NCBI GenBank assembly: GCA_938023035.1
Contig: CALIDI010000033.1
Location: 1-64,000 of the forward strand
Source: an uncultured Leptolyngbyaceae cyanobacterium
GTDB lineage: Bacteria > Cyanobacteriota > Cyanobacteriia > Leptolyngbyales > Leptolyngbyaceae
Direction of reading: 5' to 3'
Length of the DNA stretch: 64,000 bases
The notes beneath the pieces are model-generated. The model was not told the DNA's origin and did not search any database. It worked only from the letters and a program-made list of their open reading frames with translations. Below are positions 16,207-25,362 of this stretch, piece after piece; position 1 is the stretch's first letter; each line of letters begins with the position of its first letter. The position numbers and the translations under genes were made by a program.

Positions 16207-18099
16207 ATGCAGCGCAAACCAATGGTCATCGGGTGTGGAGTGTGCCTCGCCAGTCTGGTGGAGTGGACCCTCCTGGGACAATCGACGTTAGCCGAAGGTA
16301 CAGGTTCCGCTGCGACGGAGCAATTGGCGACCGCGACAATAGTGGCGCAGCAGGCCAATCCTCACCTCGAAGGCATAGAGAGCCGCCAGTTGCCCTTGAC
16401 CCAGCCGCAGCTAACTCCGGCTGTTTTGCCTCCAGAAAGGGTTGAGCCTTTCTCGTTTGGCCATCTGGTGGCTCAGCAAGCTGACCCTAATCGCGATCGC
16501 CTGATTCAACCGACCGCTCCCCCCGATCCGCTGCCCCCAGAAACTATTGATCCCCTAGCTCCTGCTACTCCGCCAACCAGCCGTCCGGCTCCAGCGGACA
16601 CAACACCCATCCCCGTGCGCCAGATTAAAGTTGTCGGCAGCAGCATTCTCAAACCCAGCGATATTGACCCCATTACCCGCCCTCTGGAAGGGCGAAACGT
16701 AACTCTGGAGGAATTACGGCAGGCCGCCGATGCGATTACGCAGCTTTATCTGAATCGGGGGTTTATTACCTCGCGGGCCATCTTGACGGATCAGACAATT
16801 GTCGAGGGGGTTGTGACGATCCAGATTGTAGAAGGAGCCATTGAGCAGATTGAAATTGAGGGCAATCAACGTCTCAAGTCCAGCTATATTCGCCGTCGCA
16901 TTGAGCTAGGCACCCGCCCCCCCCTCAACCGTGAGAAGTTAGAAGACCAGTTGCGGTTGCTCAAGGCTGACCCGTTGCTCAGTAACGTAGAAGCCAGTTT
17001 GCGTCCGGGCACCGAGTTGGGCAAAAGCATTCTTGTTGTTCGGGTAACAGAGGCTCCTGCCTTGGTCGGCTTTACCTCTGTCGATAACTACTCGCCTCCC
17101 AGCGTGGGTTCAGTCCGGTTAGGGCTGGGGTTGGGGTATCGCAACCTGACGGGCAACGGGGATGAACTTTTCGCATCCTATTACCACACTACCCCCAGTG
17201 GAGCAGATGTATTGGATTTTAGCTATCGCATTCCTATTAACCCGATGAATGGCACGGTGCAAGTGCGGATTGCCCCTAGTCGCAACCGCATTATTGCCAG
17301 TGAGTTTAGGGATCTGGATATTCGAGGAACGTCTGAGGTCTATGAAATCAGCTATCGCCAACCCCTGGTGCGTACTCCCCGAGAAGAGCTTGCCCTATCT
17401 GTGGGGTTTACGCTGCAAAATGGGCAAACCTTTTTGTTTAATGACTTGGGTTTTCCCTTTGGGTTTGGTCCTGATGCCAATGGTAATAGCCGGACGCGGG
17501 TGCTGAAGTTTGGGCAGGATTATGTCAAACGTGACCCGAATGGAGCCTGGGCGTTGCGATCGCAGTTCAGTTTTGGGCTAGGCGTTTTAAATGCCACCGA
17601 GAATGCCGATCCGATTCCCGACGGTCGCTTCTTCGCCTGGTTGGGTCAAGTGCAGCGGGTGCAGCGGCTGGGTAACAATCATCTGCTGATTACCGGGTTT
17701 GATATCCAGCTTACCCCCAATGGGTTGCTGCCCTCCCAGCAGTTTGTGATTGGGGGCGGGCAATCGATCCGGGGCTTTCGCCAGAATGCCCGGTCTGGTG
17801 ATAACGGGTTCCGCTTTGCGATCGAGGATCGGATTGCCCTGATTCGAGATGAGGCAGGCATCCCCACACTGCAAGTGATTCCCTTTGCTGACTTTGGGAT
17901 GGTCTGGAATAAATCAGATAACCCGAACCCCTTACCGAGTCAGAAATTCTTGGCCGGGGTTGGCGTTGGCTTGCTCTGGCAACCCTTACCTAAACTTAAC
18001 CTGAGGGTAGACTATGCCGCACCGCTGATTAACCTCCGCGATCGCGGCAACGATGCCCAGGATAAGGCGGTTTACTTCAATGTCATTTACCAGTTTTGA
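16207..18099 (+). CDS. ShlB/FhaC/HecB family outer-membrane transporter (TpsB)
   Basis: Signal peptide, then a Pro-rich spacer, a POTRA domain (IPVRQIKVVGSSILKPSDI to about IEGNQRLKSSYIRRRIELG) and a C-terminal 16-strand barrel ending in VYFNVIYQF with a terminal aromatic. The conserved Omp85-type lid-loop motif reads IRGFRQ. TpsB proteins export large TpsA exoproteins in two-partner secretion; cyanobacteria hold several with unknown substrates. No TpsA candidate is nearby. The ATG at 16207 has AAAGG upstream; a TTG 8 codons earlier is less likely. The divergent DUF928 partner is a recurrent neighbour type for such genes in cyanobacteria (from memory). Confidence 0.9.
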   Translation: MQRKPMVIGCGVCLASLVEWTLLGQSTLAEGTGSAATEQLATATIVAQQANPHLEGIESRQLPLTQPQLTPAVLPPERVEPFSFGHLVAQQADPNRDRLIQPTAPPDPLPPETIDPLAPATPPTSRPAPADTTPIPVRQIKVVGSSILKPSDIDPITRPLEGRNVTLEELRQAADAITQLYLNRGFITSRAILTDQTIVEGVVTIQIVEGAIEQIEIEGNQRLKSSYIRRRIELGTRPPLNREKLEDQLRLLKADPLLSNVEASLRPGTELGKSILVVRVTEAPALVGFTSVDNYSPPSVGSVRLGLGLGYRNLTGNGDELFASYYHTTPSGADVLDFSYRIPINPMNGTVQVRIAPSRNRIIASEFRDLDIRGTSEVYEISYRQPLVRTPREELALSVGFTLQNGQTFLFNDLGFPFGFGPDANGNSRTRVLKFGQDYVKRDPNGAWALRSQFSFGLGVLNATENADPIPDGRFFAWLGQVQRVQRLGNNHLLITGFDIQLTPNGLLPSQQFVIGGGQSIRGFRQNARSGDNGFRFAIEDRIALIRDEAGIPTLQVIPFADFGMVWNKSDNPNPLPSQKFLAGVGVGLLWQPLPKLNLRVDYAAPLINLRDRGNDAQDKAVYFNVIYQF

Positions 18100-18115
18100 T
18101 CGGTTAGCCTTTTGC

Positions 18116-18805
18116 CTACACCTCGTTATTGCCATTGACTTGCTGAAGTTGCTCAATCACTACGTCGGTTGCAACTTGGTCAAACTCCTGATAAAAACGA
18201 CTAACGCTATAGAAGGGACTAGGAGTTTTAAGGATAACCAGTTGGTCGCACAGGCGCTCTAAAAAAGGAATCAGTTCTAGGGGGGCAACGGGTGCACAAA
18301 TCCAAACCTGAGCGGGATGATGCGATCGCACCGATTTCACTGCAGCGGCCATTGTCATTCCTGTGGCAATGCCATCATCTACTAAGATCACAATGGTTCC
18401 CTCCAGCTTGAATTGAGGACAATAGGGCGCAAACTCCTGCCACTGCATTTCGGCATGAATCCGGGCCTGTTGCAAGGCCTCAGAGTAGCGACTCCAGGTC
18501 ATCGCCTTATCTACCGTTTGAAATCGCCCTCCACCCCAAACTACTTGACCATCAACCGTTACAGCACCCACAGCCAACTCTGGGTTGGGTTCTAGGGTGA
18601 TTTTCTTCGCCACAATTACCCCTAAAGGAGCCTGCAACTTTTGTGCAATCGGTACAGCAACAGCGACCCCTCCTCGCGGTAAGGCCAGCAGTAGATAGGG
18701 AATTCCTTTTGCTGAAGGGATCTGCTGTAGCCGCTCCGCAATGGAGACTGCCAGTTGCTTACCAGCATCAACGCGATCGCGATAACACTCCATAGGCGGC
18801 ACCAT
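18116..18805 (-). CDS. Type I phosphoribosyltransferase-family protein
   Basis: A 229-residue PRTase fold protein. The PRPP-binding signature is VILVDDGIATGMT (about 135-147), and ALPRGGVAVAVPIAQKL with VAKKI form the N-terminal pyrophosphate-binding part. Such stand-alone PRTases are often annotated generically, and substrate specificity cannot be deduced. The 3' ends of this gene and the convergent TpsB gene are only 16 bp apart. Confidence 0.85.
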   Translation of the reverse strand: MVPPMECYRDRVDAGKQLAVSIAERLQQIPSAKGIPYLLLALPRGGVAVAVPIAQKLQAPLGVIVAKKITLEPNPELAVGAVTVDGQVVWGGGRFQTVDKAMTWSRYSEALQQARIHAEMQWQEFAPYCPQFKLEGTIVILVDDGIATGMTMAAAVKSVRSHHPAQVWICAPVAPLELIPFLERLCDQLVILKTPSPFYSVSRFYQEFDQVATDVVIEQLQQVNGNNEV

Positions 18806-18928
18806 TTTCTACCTGCTCTCTTCACCCTACACCTTCTTCTGGCTTTACACTGCTCTTTGCAGCATGGCTTTACTCAGAGGCAGAGCAACCTAAAATAGAG
18901 AAAATGTTCTTCTACTCTAGGCATAGCC

Positions 18929-19315
18929 GTGACATCAACCCCACCTTCTCTCTCGACCCCAGTTGTTCTTGTCCCCAGCTATAACTTGCCCCTTGCCCTA
19001 GTGGGTCTGGCCATTCCAACGGTATTGTTTCTGCCCTGGGTGGGGTTGGTAATCGCCCTGTTTGGGGTGTTTCTGCTCTACCAGACCGTGTCTTTACAGT
19101 TACACTTTACGCCTACGGCATTAGATATCTATCGGGGGGAAACTTTGCTGCGGCGCTTTCCCTATAGTGATTGGTTAACTTGGCGAATCTTTTGGCAGCC
19201 GGTGCCCATCTTGTTTTACTTTCGAGAAGTGAAGAGCATTCATTTTTTGCCGATTCTATTTGATCCTAAAATGCTGCAAGTTTGCCTAGAAAGCCGCATT
19301 CCTCCAAAAGCCTGA
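18929..19315 (+). CDS. DUF3119 family membrane protein
   Basis: A 128-residue protein with two adjacent hydrophobic helices (LALVGLAIPTVLFLPWVGLV and IALFGVFLLYQTV), then a beta-rich domain with FTPTALDIYRGETLLRRFPY and WQPVPILFYFREVKSIHFLP. These are DUF3119 hallmarks, a family of cyanobacteria and plastids with unknown role. It begins with GTG. It is followed 24 bp later by the DUF3086 gene, almost certainly one transcript. Confidence 0.85.
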   Translation: MTSTPPSLSTPVVLVPSYNLPLALVGLAIPTVLFLPWVGLVIALFGVFLLYQTVSLQLHFTPTALDIYRGETLLRRFPYSDWLTWRIFWQPVPILFYFREVKSIHFLPILFDPKMLQVCLESRIPPKA

Positions 19316-19339
19316 GACATTCTTATCTGTTGGCCGCCA

Positions 19340-20548
19340 ATGACATCTGATGACCTACATTCTGCTCAATCGGGATCTGCTTCCTCTAACCCCAATCCCC
19401 CTGCTCAATCGGTTACCTATGCGGCAGTTCCATCTCCCTGGGATTTGGAAGAAACCCAGGAAGTTCCTCCGCAAACCACGGCCTCAGAACAAGCGGATAA
19501 CCGGCTTGAGTTACCGGATCTCAAGGGGTTGACGCCGCCTTCACCCGATCTTTCAAAACCTCCGGAGGTGCTTGACCTGGAGCAACACGTTGCCCTGTTA
19601 AGAAAGGAGGAAGCAAGCCTACGGGCGGATGTTGACCAATTGCGGGCGGCGCGATCGCGACTTCAAGATCAACTCTTAGACGCCCAAAATTCCCTGGGAC
19701 GCTTGATTCAAGAAGGTTTGAAGGAGCTGGAGCAACGCCGTAAAGCACTGCAAATAGCGGTGGAGCAACTGGAACGCCGCCAAGAACGAATTCGCAAAGA
19801 AATGCAAACCACCTTCGCCGGAGTTTCACAGGATGTTGCCATCCGAGTGCAGAGTTTTAAGGATTACCTCGTCGGTAGTCTGCAAGAACTCGCCGCCAGT
19901 GCGGAAGAGTTAAACCTACCAATGGTCGTTGAGCCGTTGGAGTCAGTAGCCAGAGCGAATGTGGCTTCCCAACGAGGTGAATCGACGCCCACAAAACCAG
20001 AGCTTGGGGCGATCACCTTTCAGTCCCAGGCACAGTTGATTCGTGAATTGATTGACCAATATCGCTATCAGCCCGATTACTATGGGCCAGCCTGGCAACT
20101 GCGACGCACCTTCGAGCCGATCCATGCTGATCGCGTATCCACCTGGTTCTTTACCCAGGGAGGGCGAGGAGCCGTGCGCACCTTGGGAAGCCGTCTGCAA
20201 AATATTTTGGTGTCTGCGGCAGTGATTTCGATTTTGTCAGAAATTTATGGCGATCGCCTGCGGGCAATGGTCTTAGCGCAGTCTCCTGAACGCCTGGGAG
20301 AATGGCGACGGGGCTTGCAGGATTGTCTCGGCATTAACCGGGCCGATTTTGGCCCTGAACGGGGAGTGGTTTTATTTGAAGCACCCGAAGCATTGGCCAT
20401 GAGTGCCGAGCGCACGATGACGGATGGCTTGATGCCGCTGATTATTGTGGATGAAACCGAAGAGACGATCAGCCTCTCGCTTCTGCAGTTTCCCCTCTGG
20501 CTAGCCTTTGCGCCTAACCCGGCTACCCCTCGCAGCTATGATGACTAG
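19340..20548 (+). CDS. DUF3086 family protein
   Basis: A 402-residue soluble protein. It has a disordered Pro/Ser/Gln-rich N-terminus (1-80), then a long coiled coil (about 85-165: LEQHVALLRKEEASLRADV and QLERRQERIRKEMQTTF). The globular DUF3086 domain follows, starting near ELIDQYRYQPDYYGPAWQLR and containing DRVSTWFFTQGGRGAVRTL and DCLGINRADFGPERGVVLFE. Its function is unknown; the family is confined to cyanobacteria. Tight spacing after the DUF3119 gene suggests the two work together. Confidence 0.85.
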   Translation: MTSDDLHSAQSGSASSNPNPPAQSVTYAAVPSPWDLEETQEVPPQTTASEQADNRLELPDLKGLTPPSPDLSKPPEVLDLEQHVALLRKEEASLRADVDQLRAARSRLQDQLLDAQNSLGRLIQEGLKELEQRRKALQIAVEQLERRQERIRKEMQTTFAGVSQDVAIRVQSFKDYLVGSLQELAASAEELNLPMVVEPLESVARANVASQRGESTPTKPELGAITFQSQAQLIRELIDQYRYQPDYYGPAWQLRRTFEPIHADRVSTWFFTQGGRGAVRTLGSRLQNILVSAAVISILSEIYGDRLRAMVLAQSPERLGEWRRGLQDCLGINRADFGPERGVVLFEAPEALAMSAERTMTDGLMPLIIVDETEETISLSLLQFPLWLAFAPNPATPRSYDD

Positions 20549-20601
20549 CGGCCTAGACTTAGTCTGGCGACCCTCATTCTTGAATGCTCCTTAGGGTAAT
20601 C

Positions 20602-20634
20602 CCCCTCTTCTACTTTGGGAGAGGGGCTTTGATT
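20602..20634 (+). terminator. Probable terminator after the DUF3119-DUF3086 operon
   Basis: CCCCTCT-TCTACTTTGGG-AGAGGGG forms a hairpin followed by CTTTGATTT. It resembles the CCCTCTCC...GGGAGAGG core of the dispersed repeats, so it may be a repeat remnant doing duty as a terminator. Confidence 0.5.
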
Positions 20635-20710
20635 TGGTTTGCCTGCTCCCTTGATGGGAAAAAGGCTGGGCGATGAGGGTGGCTTCTGATCTGTCCGCAT
20701 CTATCAGCGC

Positions 20711-23086
20711 GTGTCTATGATGAGGAATGGGTACGCTGATCCGGTAAGCAACAGGCTGAATTTTCCTATGGTGACTGAGACGAGACAACAGAACTGGAAG
20801 CTGCCGGGGGTACACCAAGCCATGCAGAGGTTGGCAGCAGCCCCCAGAGAGACACCAGAAGATTCGGTGTTGTTGCGGGTGTTAGCCCAGGCGATGGTGA
20901 CTGTTGGTATTCTTGCCCTAGATGTTGTGGCAGGCAATGAAGACAAAATCGGTTTTTGGGCCATCCCGCTGAGTATTGCTGGGGCCACTTTTAGTTATGT
21001 TCGGCGGCGCAAGCGCAACATTGGGGTTAAGTTTGGGCTGGCAATTCTGATGTTGTTGGCTTTGTTTGGTTTTTTTGCCGGTCTACGCACCGCTGCGAAT
21101 GATACCCGGCTGGTGCTGGCTGAGTTGCTCGTCCAGTTGCAGGTATTACACACCTTTGATTTGCCGCGGCGCAAGGATTTGGGCTACTCGATTGTGATTG
21201 GCTTGATTTTAATTGGGGTGGCCTCTACCCTCAGTCAAACCATGGTGTTTGGTCTATTTTTGTTGGCCTTTGTGGCGATCGCCCTACCAGTGCTGGTGCT
21301 CGATTATCGTTCTCGTTTGGGGCTAGGCCAACTCTCCTTTCGCAAAGCCCTTCGCCCGAGCGGGCTGTCACCGAAACGATTAGGGGCTTTTCTGATCCTC
21401 ATCCTGGCTTTAGGACTGAGCCTCTTCGCCTTAATGCCGCGATTACCCGGTTACCAGTTACGGACGTTTCCCGTCAGTGCTCAGCTTGATACCCCCCAGG
21501 ATTTTGATGGCAGTCAACTGATCAACCCGGGCTATGTGCGCGACGGCAACCCAACGGGAAATGGTGGGCGGGGTGCGGGCCTGGGAGCGCAGGGGTTTGG
21601 TGCAGGAGAACTCGACTCAGAGTTTTACTATGGATTTAATACGCGAATCAACCAAAACCTACGCGGCATGATGCAGCCCAAAGTTGTTATGCGGGTGCGA
21701 TCGCAGGCAGAGGGCTACTGGCGCGTGATGGCCTTTGACCGTTACTTGGGGCAGGGCTGGGAGATTTCTCGCAATCAGGATGCCCAAACCGTTAACCGGA
21801 TGCCCTTGTCTTATCAGTTTTTTTTACCACGTCCAGTGTTTGCTAACCGCACTCGAGAGATTGTGCAAACTTACACGATTACCGCTGAGTTACCCAACAT
21901 TATTCCAGCACTACCCCAACCAAAAGAGTTGTACTTTCCCACAGTGCGGGTTGGCATTGACCCTGAGGGTAACCTGCGATCGCCCTTGGGCTTGCGCGAA
22001 GGTTTAACCTACACGGTGATTTCTGAGGTACCCTATCGCGATCGTACCCGCCTGCGCGGTGCACCAACGACCTACCCCGAAACCATCCGCAAGCACTACT
22101 TGGCCGTGCCCTCTGATGTGCAGGAACCAATTCGCCAGCAGGCCGAAGCCTGGCTCGCTAAATCAGAAAAACCTCTGGTAGAACCTTACGAAAAAGCCCT
22201 GTACTTAGCGCAAATCCTCAAGCAAAACTACACCATCCAGCCTGATGTGGGCTACCTCGGCAAAAACGAAGACCTCGTGAGCGCTTTTCTCTTTAAGTTT
22301 AAGGGAGGGTATCCTGACCACTTCGCTACGACGCTAGCCATCCTGTTGCGATCGATTGGCATTCCCGCTCGCATTGCCGTTGGCTTTGCCCCGGGAGAAT
22401 TTAATCCCTTTACAGGTTTGTATATCGTCCGAAATACCGATGCCTATGCTGTGACTGAGGTTTACTTCCCGAAATACGGTTGGTTTGCCTTTGATGCAAT
22501 TCCCGGCCATGACCTGATTCCACCCTCCATCGAAGAAGACCGTGTCTTTCCAGTACTGCGTCAATTTTGGAATTGGGTGGCAGGGTGGTTGCCTTCGCCC
22601 GTTTCCAATGCTCTGGGGCGCTTTTTTGCCCTGCTGTTTGGCAGACTAGCCCGCCTTGTTACCTGGGTGGTTAGCCTGTTTTCCAGGGGATGGGTTGGTT
22701 TATTTATGGCCTTACTAACGGGTACTCTTTTGGGGTTGTTGGGCTGGCTCTGTTGGCAAGGCTGGCGACAGTGGCGCTATCAGCGTTGGTTGGTAAAGCT
22801 TCCCCCCATGGAGCGCACCTACCAGCAGATGTTACGTTGGCTGGCCTCTCAGGGGCTAACTAAACGCCCAACCCAAACGCCTTTAGAATATGCAACAGCG
22901 CTGCAAGGCACTCAACCAGCAGTTCCAGCCAATCTGGTTGTAGAGATTTCAGAGGCTTATGTACGTTGGCGCTATGGCGGTGAAAGCCCCAACATGGCTC
23001 AACTCAAGCAGCAACTGCGGGCACTGATGCGGCAAAAAGTCATGCGTCAGCGGTTACCCCAACGTGGTACCTATCCTCTTGAATAA
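20711..23086 (+). CDS. TgpA/DUF3488 transglutaminase-like membrane protein, catalytic residues missing
   Basis: A ~790-residue protein. An N-terminal block of about six membrane helices (about 45-260) is followed by a large extracytoplasmic part with a transglutaminase-like core, another membrane helix (about 680-710) and a DUF4129-like cytoplasmic tail (MERTYQQMLRWLASQGLTKR). The core reads FKGGYPDHFATTLAILLRS where active enzymes have GYCxHFA, and NTDAYAVTEVYF where they have DAHAWxEV; only the Asp (FDAIPG) remains. It is therefore probably not a thiol enzyme. GTG 20711 is the longest start; ATG 20768 (MVTETRQQ) is also possible. Weakly linked to the DUF3086 operon 160 bp upstream. Confidence 0.85.
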   Translation: MSMMRNGYADPVSNRLNFPMVTETRQQNWKLPGVHQAMQRLAAAPRETPEDSVLLRVLAQAMVTVGILALDVVAGNEDKIGFWAIPLSIAGATFSYVRRRKRNIGVKFGLAILMLLALFGFFAGLRTAANDTRLVLAELLVQLQVLHTFDLPRRKDLGYSIVIGLILIGVASTLSQTMVFGLFLLAFVAIALPVLVLDYRSRLGLGQLSFRKALRPSGLSPKRLGAFLILILALGLSLFALMPRLPGYQLRTFPVSAQLDTPQDFDGSQLINPGYVRDGNPTGNGGRGAGLGAQGFGAGELDSEFYYGFNTRINQNLRGMMQPKVVMRVRSQAEGYWRVMAFDRYLGQGWEISRNQDAQTVNRMPLSYQFFLPRPVFANRTREIVQTYTITAELPNIIPALPQPKELYFPTVRVGIDPEGNLRSPLGLREGLTYTVISEVPYRDRTRLRGAPTTYPETIRKHYLAVPSDVQEPIRQQAEAWLAKSEKPLVEPYEKALYLAQILKQNYTIQPDVGYLGKNEDLVSAFLFKFKGGYPDHFATTLAILLRSIGIPARIAVGFAPGEFNPFTGLYIVRNTDAYAVTEVYFPKYGWFAFDAIPGHDLIPPSIEEDRVFPVLRQFWNWVAGWLPSPVSNALGRFFALLFGRLARLVTWVVSLFSRGWVGLFMALLTGTLLGLLGWLCWQGWRQWRYQRWLVKLPPMERTYQQMLRWLASQGLTKRPTQTPLEYATALQGTQPAVPANLVVEISEAYVRWRYGGESPNMAQLKQQLRALMRQKVMRQRLPQRGTYPLE

Positions 23087-23494
23087 GATTCAAGAAGATT
23101 CTCCTCAACCATTGGGTGCGGGCCGCCTACTGATCTTCGCATTGAGGTGAGTTCTAGCAAGTAACCGAATCTGCTGGCTTCGGCCTTGATGAACCAGCAG
23201 GTACCCTCAGCAGAGTTGGAAAGACACTACGAGAGGGTACAATCGCCTCTAAAGCCTTTTTCGGTAAATATAGCTCTTGCCAGCTTGCTAAATCTATTGG
23301 GAGTTAAGGGAGTATAGGGTTTTACCCCAGCACCCTGTCTTCAATGCGGTGGCTGTGATTCCTGGAAAATGCAGTAGATACTCAATCCAACGCTTTGTAT
23401 GGTGGGGCTTCTACTGTCCAAAATCGCAAATCGTTTGGCAAGCTCATCACAAGTCTAAAATTTAAAATTCAAAACGGTATCAGGGACTAAAGCT
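23087..23494. other. Intergenic, no gene seen
   Basis: 408 bp. A hairpin CTGCTGG...CCAGCAG lies at 23171-23202 and may end transcription of the transglutaminase-like gene, although there is no T-run. No coding sequence is apparent. Confidence 0.4.
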
Positions 23495-23860
23495 ATGGCG
23501 AGTTGGCAATGTGTCAAAAATTGTGGAGCGTGTTGCCATCTTGATCCTAGCGATCGCCCCGATTTGGCGGAGTATTTAACTCCTGAGGAGCTAGCACTCT
23601 ATTTAAGTTTGGTGGATGAAAACGGTTGGTGTCTCCACTTTGACCAAGCTACGCGAGAATGCCGGATTTATACCAATCGTCCCCGCTTCTGTCGGGTCAC
23701 TGTAGAAACGTTCACGGCGATGTATGGCATTGAAGCAGAAGAATTAAATGACTTTGCCATTGACTGTTGCCGCCAGCAAATTGAAGCGGTTTACGGCGAT
23801 CGCAGCCTTGAAATGCTCAGGTTTGACCGTGCTGTTGGAATCGGAGGAAGCGTGGGTTAA
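23495..23860 (+). CDS. YkgJ-family cysteine-cluster protein
   Basis: A 121-residue protein with the YkgJ/CxxCxxCC pattern: CVKNCGACC (residues 6-14), GWCLHFDQATRECRIYTNRP, FCRV and CCRQQ. Eight or more Cys are conserved in the family and are thought to bind a metal or Fe-S cluster. The function is unknown. It lies 105 bp ahead of the HtrA-like gene on the same strand. Confidence 0.88.
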   Translation: MASWQCVKNCGACCHLDPSDRPDLAEYLTPEELALYLSLVDENGWCLHFDQATRECRIYTNRPRFCRVTVETFTAMYGIEAEELNDFAIDCCRQQIEAVYGDRSLEMLRFDRAVGIGGSVG

Positions 23861-23964
23861 ACATTGTGGTTTAAACATCTAGTTGGGTTCACAGATCGGA
23901 GAAACCCATGACCGTTATGATTAAACCCGTCATCTGATTTGCACGAGTTAGCGCTGACCCGACC

Positions 23965-24987
23965 ATGCGTTTTCGACCCTGGATCATTGTAATCAGCCTA
24001 CTGGCCTGCGGGTGCGTTTTACCGCAATGGGTTGATTGGCTGGCTCGCGGGAAACCGCCTCAATCTGAGGGCACAGTTAGCCCTGTCAGCGCTGATATCT
24101 GCCAAACTCTGCGTTCGGCAGTGGTCACCCTCTATGCTGGTTCTGAAATTGGCTCTGGTAGCATCATCAGTCCAGATGGCTTAGTGATTACAAATCACCA
24201 TGTCATTCAAGATCTGGGAGGTCAACCGATTCGGGTGAAGCGGCTCAAACAGTCTACCGAGCAGTTTTATCTGGCGCAGGTGGTAGCGAGTGACCCCCAA
24301 CACGATTTAGCCTTGGTTCAGATTCATACCACTGAGACATTTGAGCCAATTATCTCTTTGGCAAAGACCGATCGCCGGGCCGGAGAGCCAGTTTGTGCGA
24401 TTGGTAGCCCCTTCAATCAAACGGGGGTAATATCACGGGGGATTTTGACCGGCTATCGAGAAAATGGTGATTTACAGGCAGCTATTTTGCTACACCCTGG
24501 CAATTCGGGCGGCCCCTTGCTCAATCCCCAAGGAGAGATGCTGGGAGTCAATAAAGCCATTTGGGAAAATGAAAAGGGTGAGAACAGCGGCGTGAGTTTT
24601 GCAACAAATTTGGCTGTCACGCAACAATTCATTGAGACAAATCGGGCCAAGGCCAAGGAGTTACCGCCGCTCGAACCGCAATCGCTGTCCTCACCATTGC
24701 CATTAACGTCTCCCATTTCTGATAGTCTCTCTGGGCAGCCAGCAGATCCACCAGCCAGTCGGTTAGGGGTAGTCGTTAATGATCAGACGCTGGTGGTGCA
24801 ATGGGTTGAACCAGATTCAGCGGCGGCCCGCGCTGGCGTTTTAGTTGGCGATCGCCTAGTTGCCGCCAATCAGCAACCTTTAAACTCCCTAGAAGAATTA
24901 ACCAATCTGCTGCGTCACCGTCCTAAAACATTACAGCTAACCTTGCAACGCCACCAGCAACGCCAAGAAATTGCTCTGAGTTTTTAA
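23965..24987 (+). CDS. HtrA/Deg-like trypsin protease with PDZ domain, predicted lipoprotein
   Basis: The N-terminus RFRPWIIVISLLACGC holds a lipobox-like LLAC at the end of a signal peptide, so it is probably tethered to a membrane. The trypsin triad is visible: His in VITNHHVIQD, Asp in DPQHDLALVQI, Ser in HPGNSGGPLLN. A Pro/Ser/Leu-rich linker (about 220-255) leads to one PDZ domain (RLGVVVNDQTLVVQWVEPDS, AARAGVLVGDRLVAAN). At 340 residues it is shorter than classical Deg proteins and has a single PDZ. Likely role: extracytoplasmic protein quality control. Confidence 0.9.
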   Translation: MRFRPWIIVISLLACGCVLPQWVDWLARGKPPQSEGTVSPVSADICQTLRSAVVTLYAGSEIGSGSIISPDGLVITNHHVIQDLGGQPIRVKRLKQSTEQFYLAQVVASDPQHDLALVQIHTTETFEPIISLAKTDRRAGEPVCAIGSPFNQTGVISRGILTGYRENGDLQAAILLHPGNSGGPLLNPQGEMLGVNKAIWENEKGENSGVSFATNLAVTQQFIETNRAKAKELPPLEPQSLSSPLPLTSPISDSLSGQPADPPASRLGVVVNDQTLVVQWVEPDSAAARAGVLVGDRLVAANQQPLNSLEELTNLLRHRPKTLQLTLQRHQQRQEIALSF

Positions 24988-25044
24988 TCTCTAAAATCAG
25001 TGGGATTGCTCTACGCAACCGTGGGAAGATGCATTATACCAATA

Positions 25045-25145
25045 CACACAAAACCCCGATCCACAGGTTACGGCAGACGCCGGTCGGGTTTAGTCTACAG
25101 TAGCAGACCCGGACTTCTATCGTTGCGGTTTTAATCGCCGAACCT
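25045..25145 (+). repeat. Cyanobacterial GCGGTTTTAA(T/C)CGCC repeat, copy 1
   Basis: CACAAAACCCCGATCCACAG, then GTCGGGTTTAGTCTACAGTA, then TTGCGGTTTTAATCGCCG. This order (AAAACCCGCC..., GGGTTTNGTCT, GCGGTTTNAACCGCC) is a common intergenic repeat in filamentous cyanobacteria. Related copies here lie at about 53490-53620 (minus) and 62415-62480. Confidence 0.6.
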
Positions 25146-25294
25146 CGTTCAAACGCCCTCTTAGCTAAAAGCGGGCAATCACCTACTCCATAGCAGTGCC
25201 AGATCGGGGCTTGAATTTGCAACGTCAACATTCTTTGCGATCGCAATCCGATTTGAGTCAGAAACCCAGAGTACTTGAGCTGCCTGTACTCCGC

Positions 25295-25334
25295 ACAAAC
25301 CATTTGCTTATTACACAAACCATTTGCTTATTAC
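25295..25334 (+). repeat. Perfect 20-bp tandem duplication
   Basis: ACAAACCATTTGCTTATTAC occurs twice head to tail with no mismatch, just before an AAGGAGG. No gene starts behind it. Confidence 0.9.
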
Positions 25335-25362
25335 AAGGAGGCCTATAACCCTAGAACCGAAT

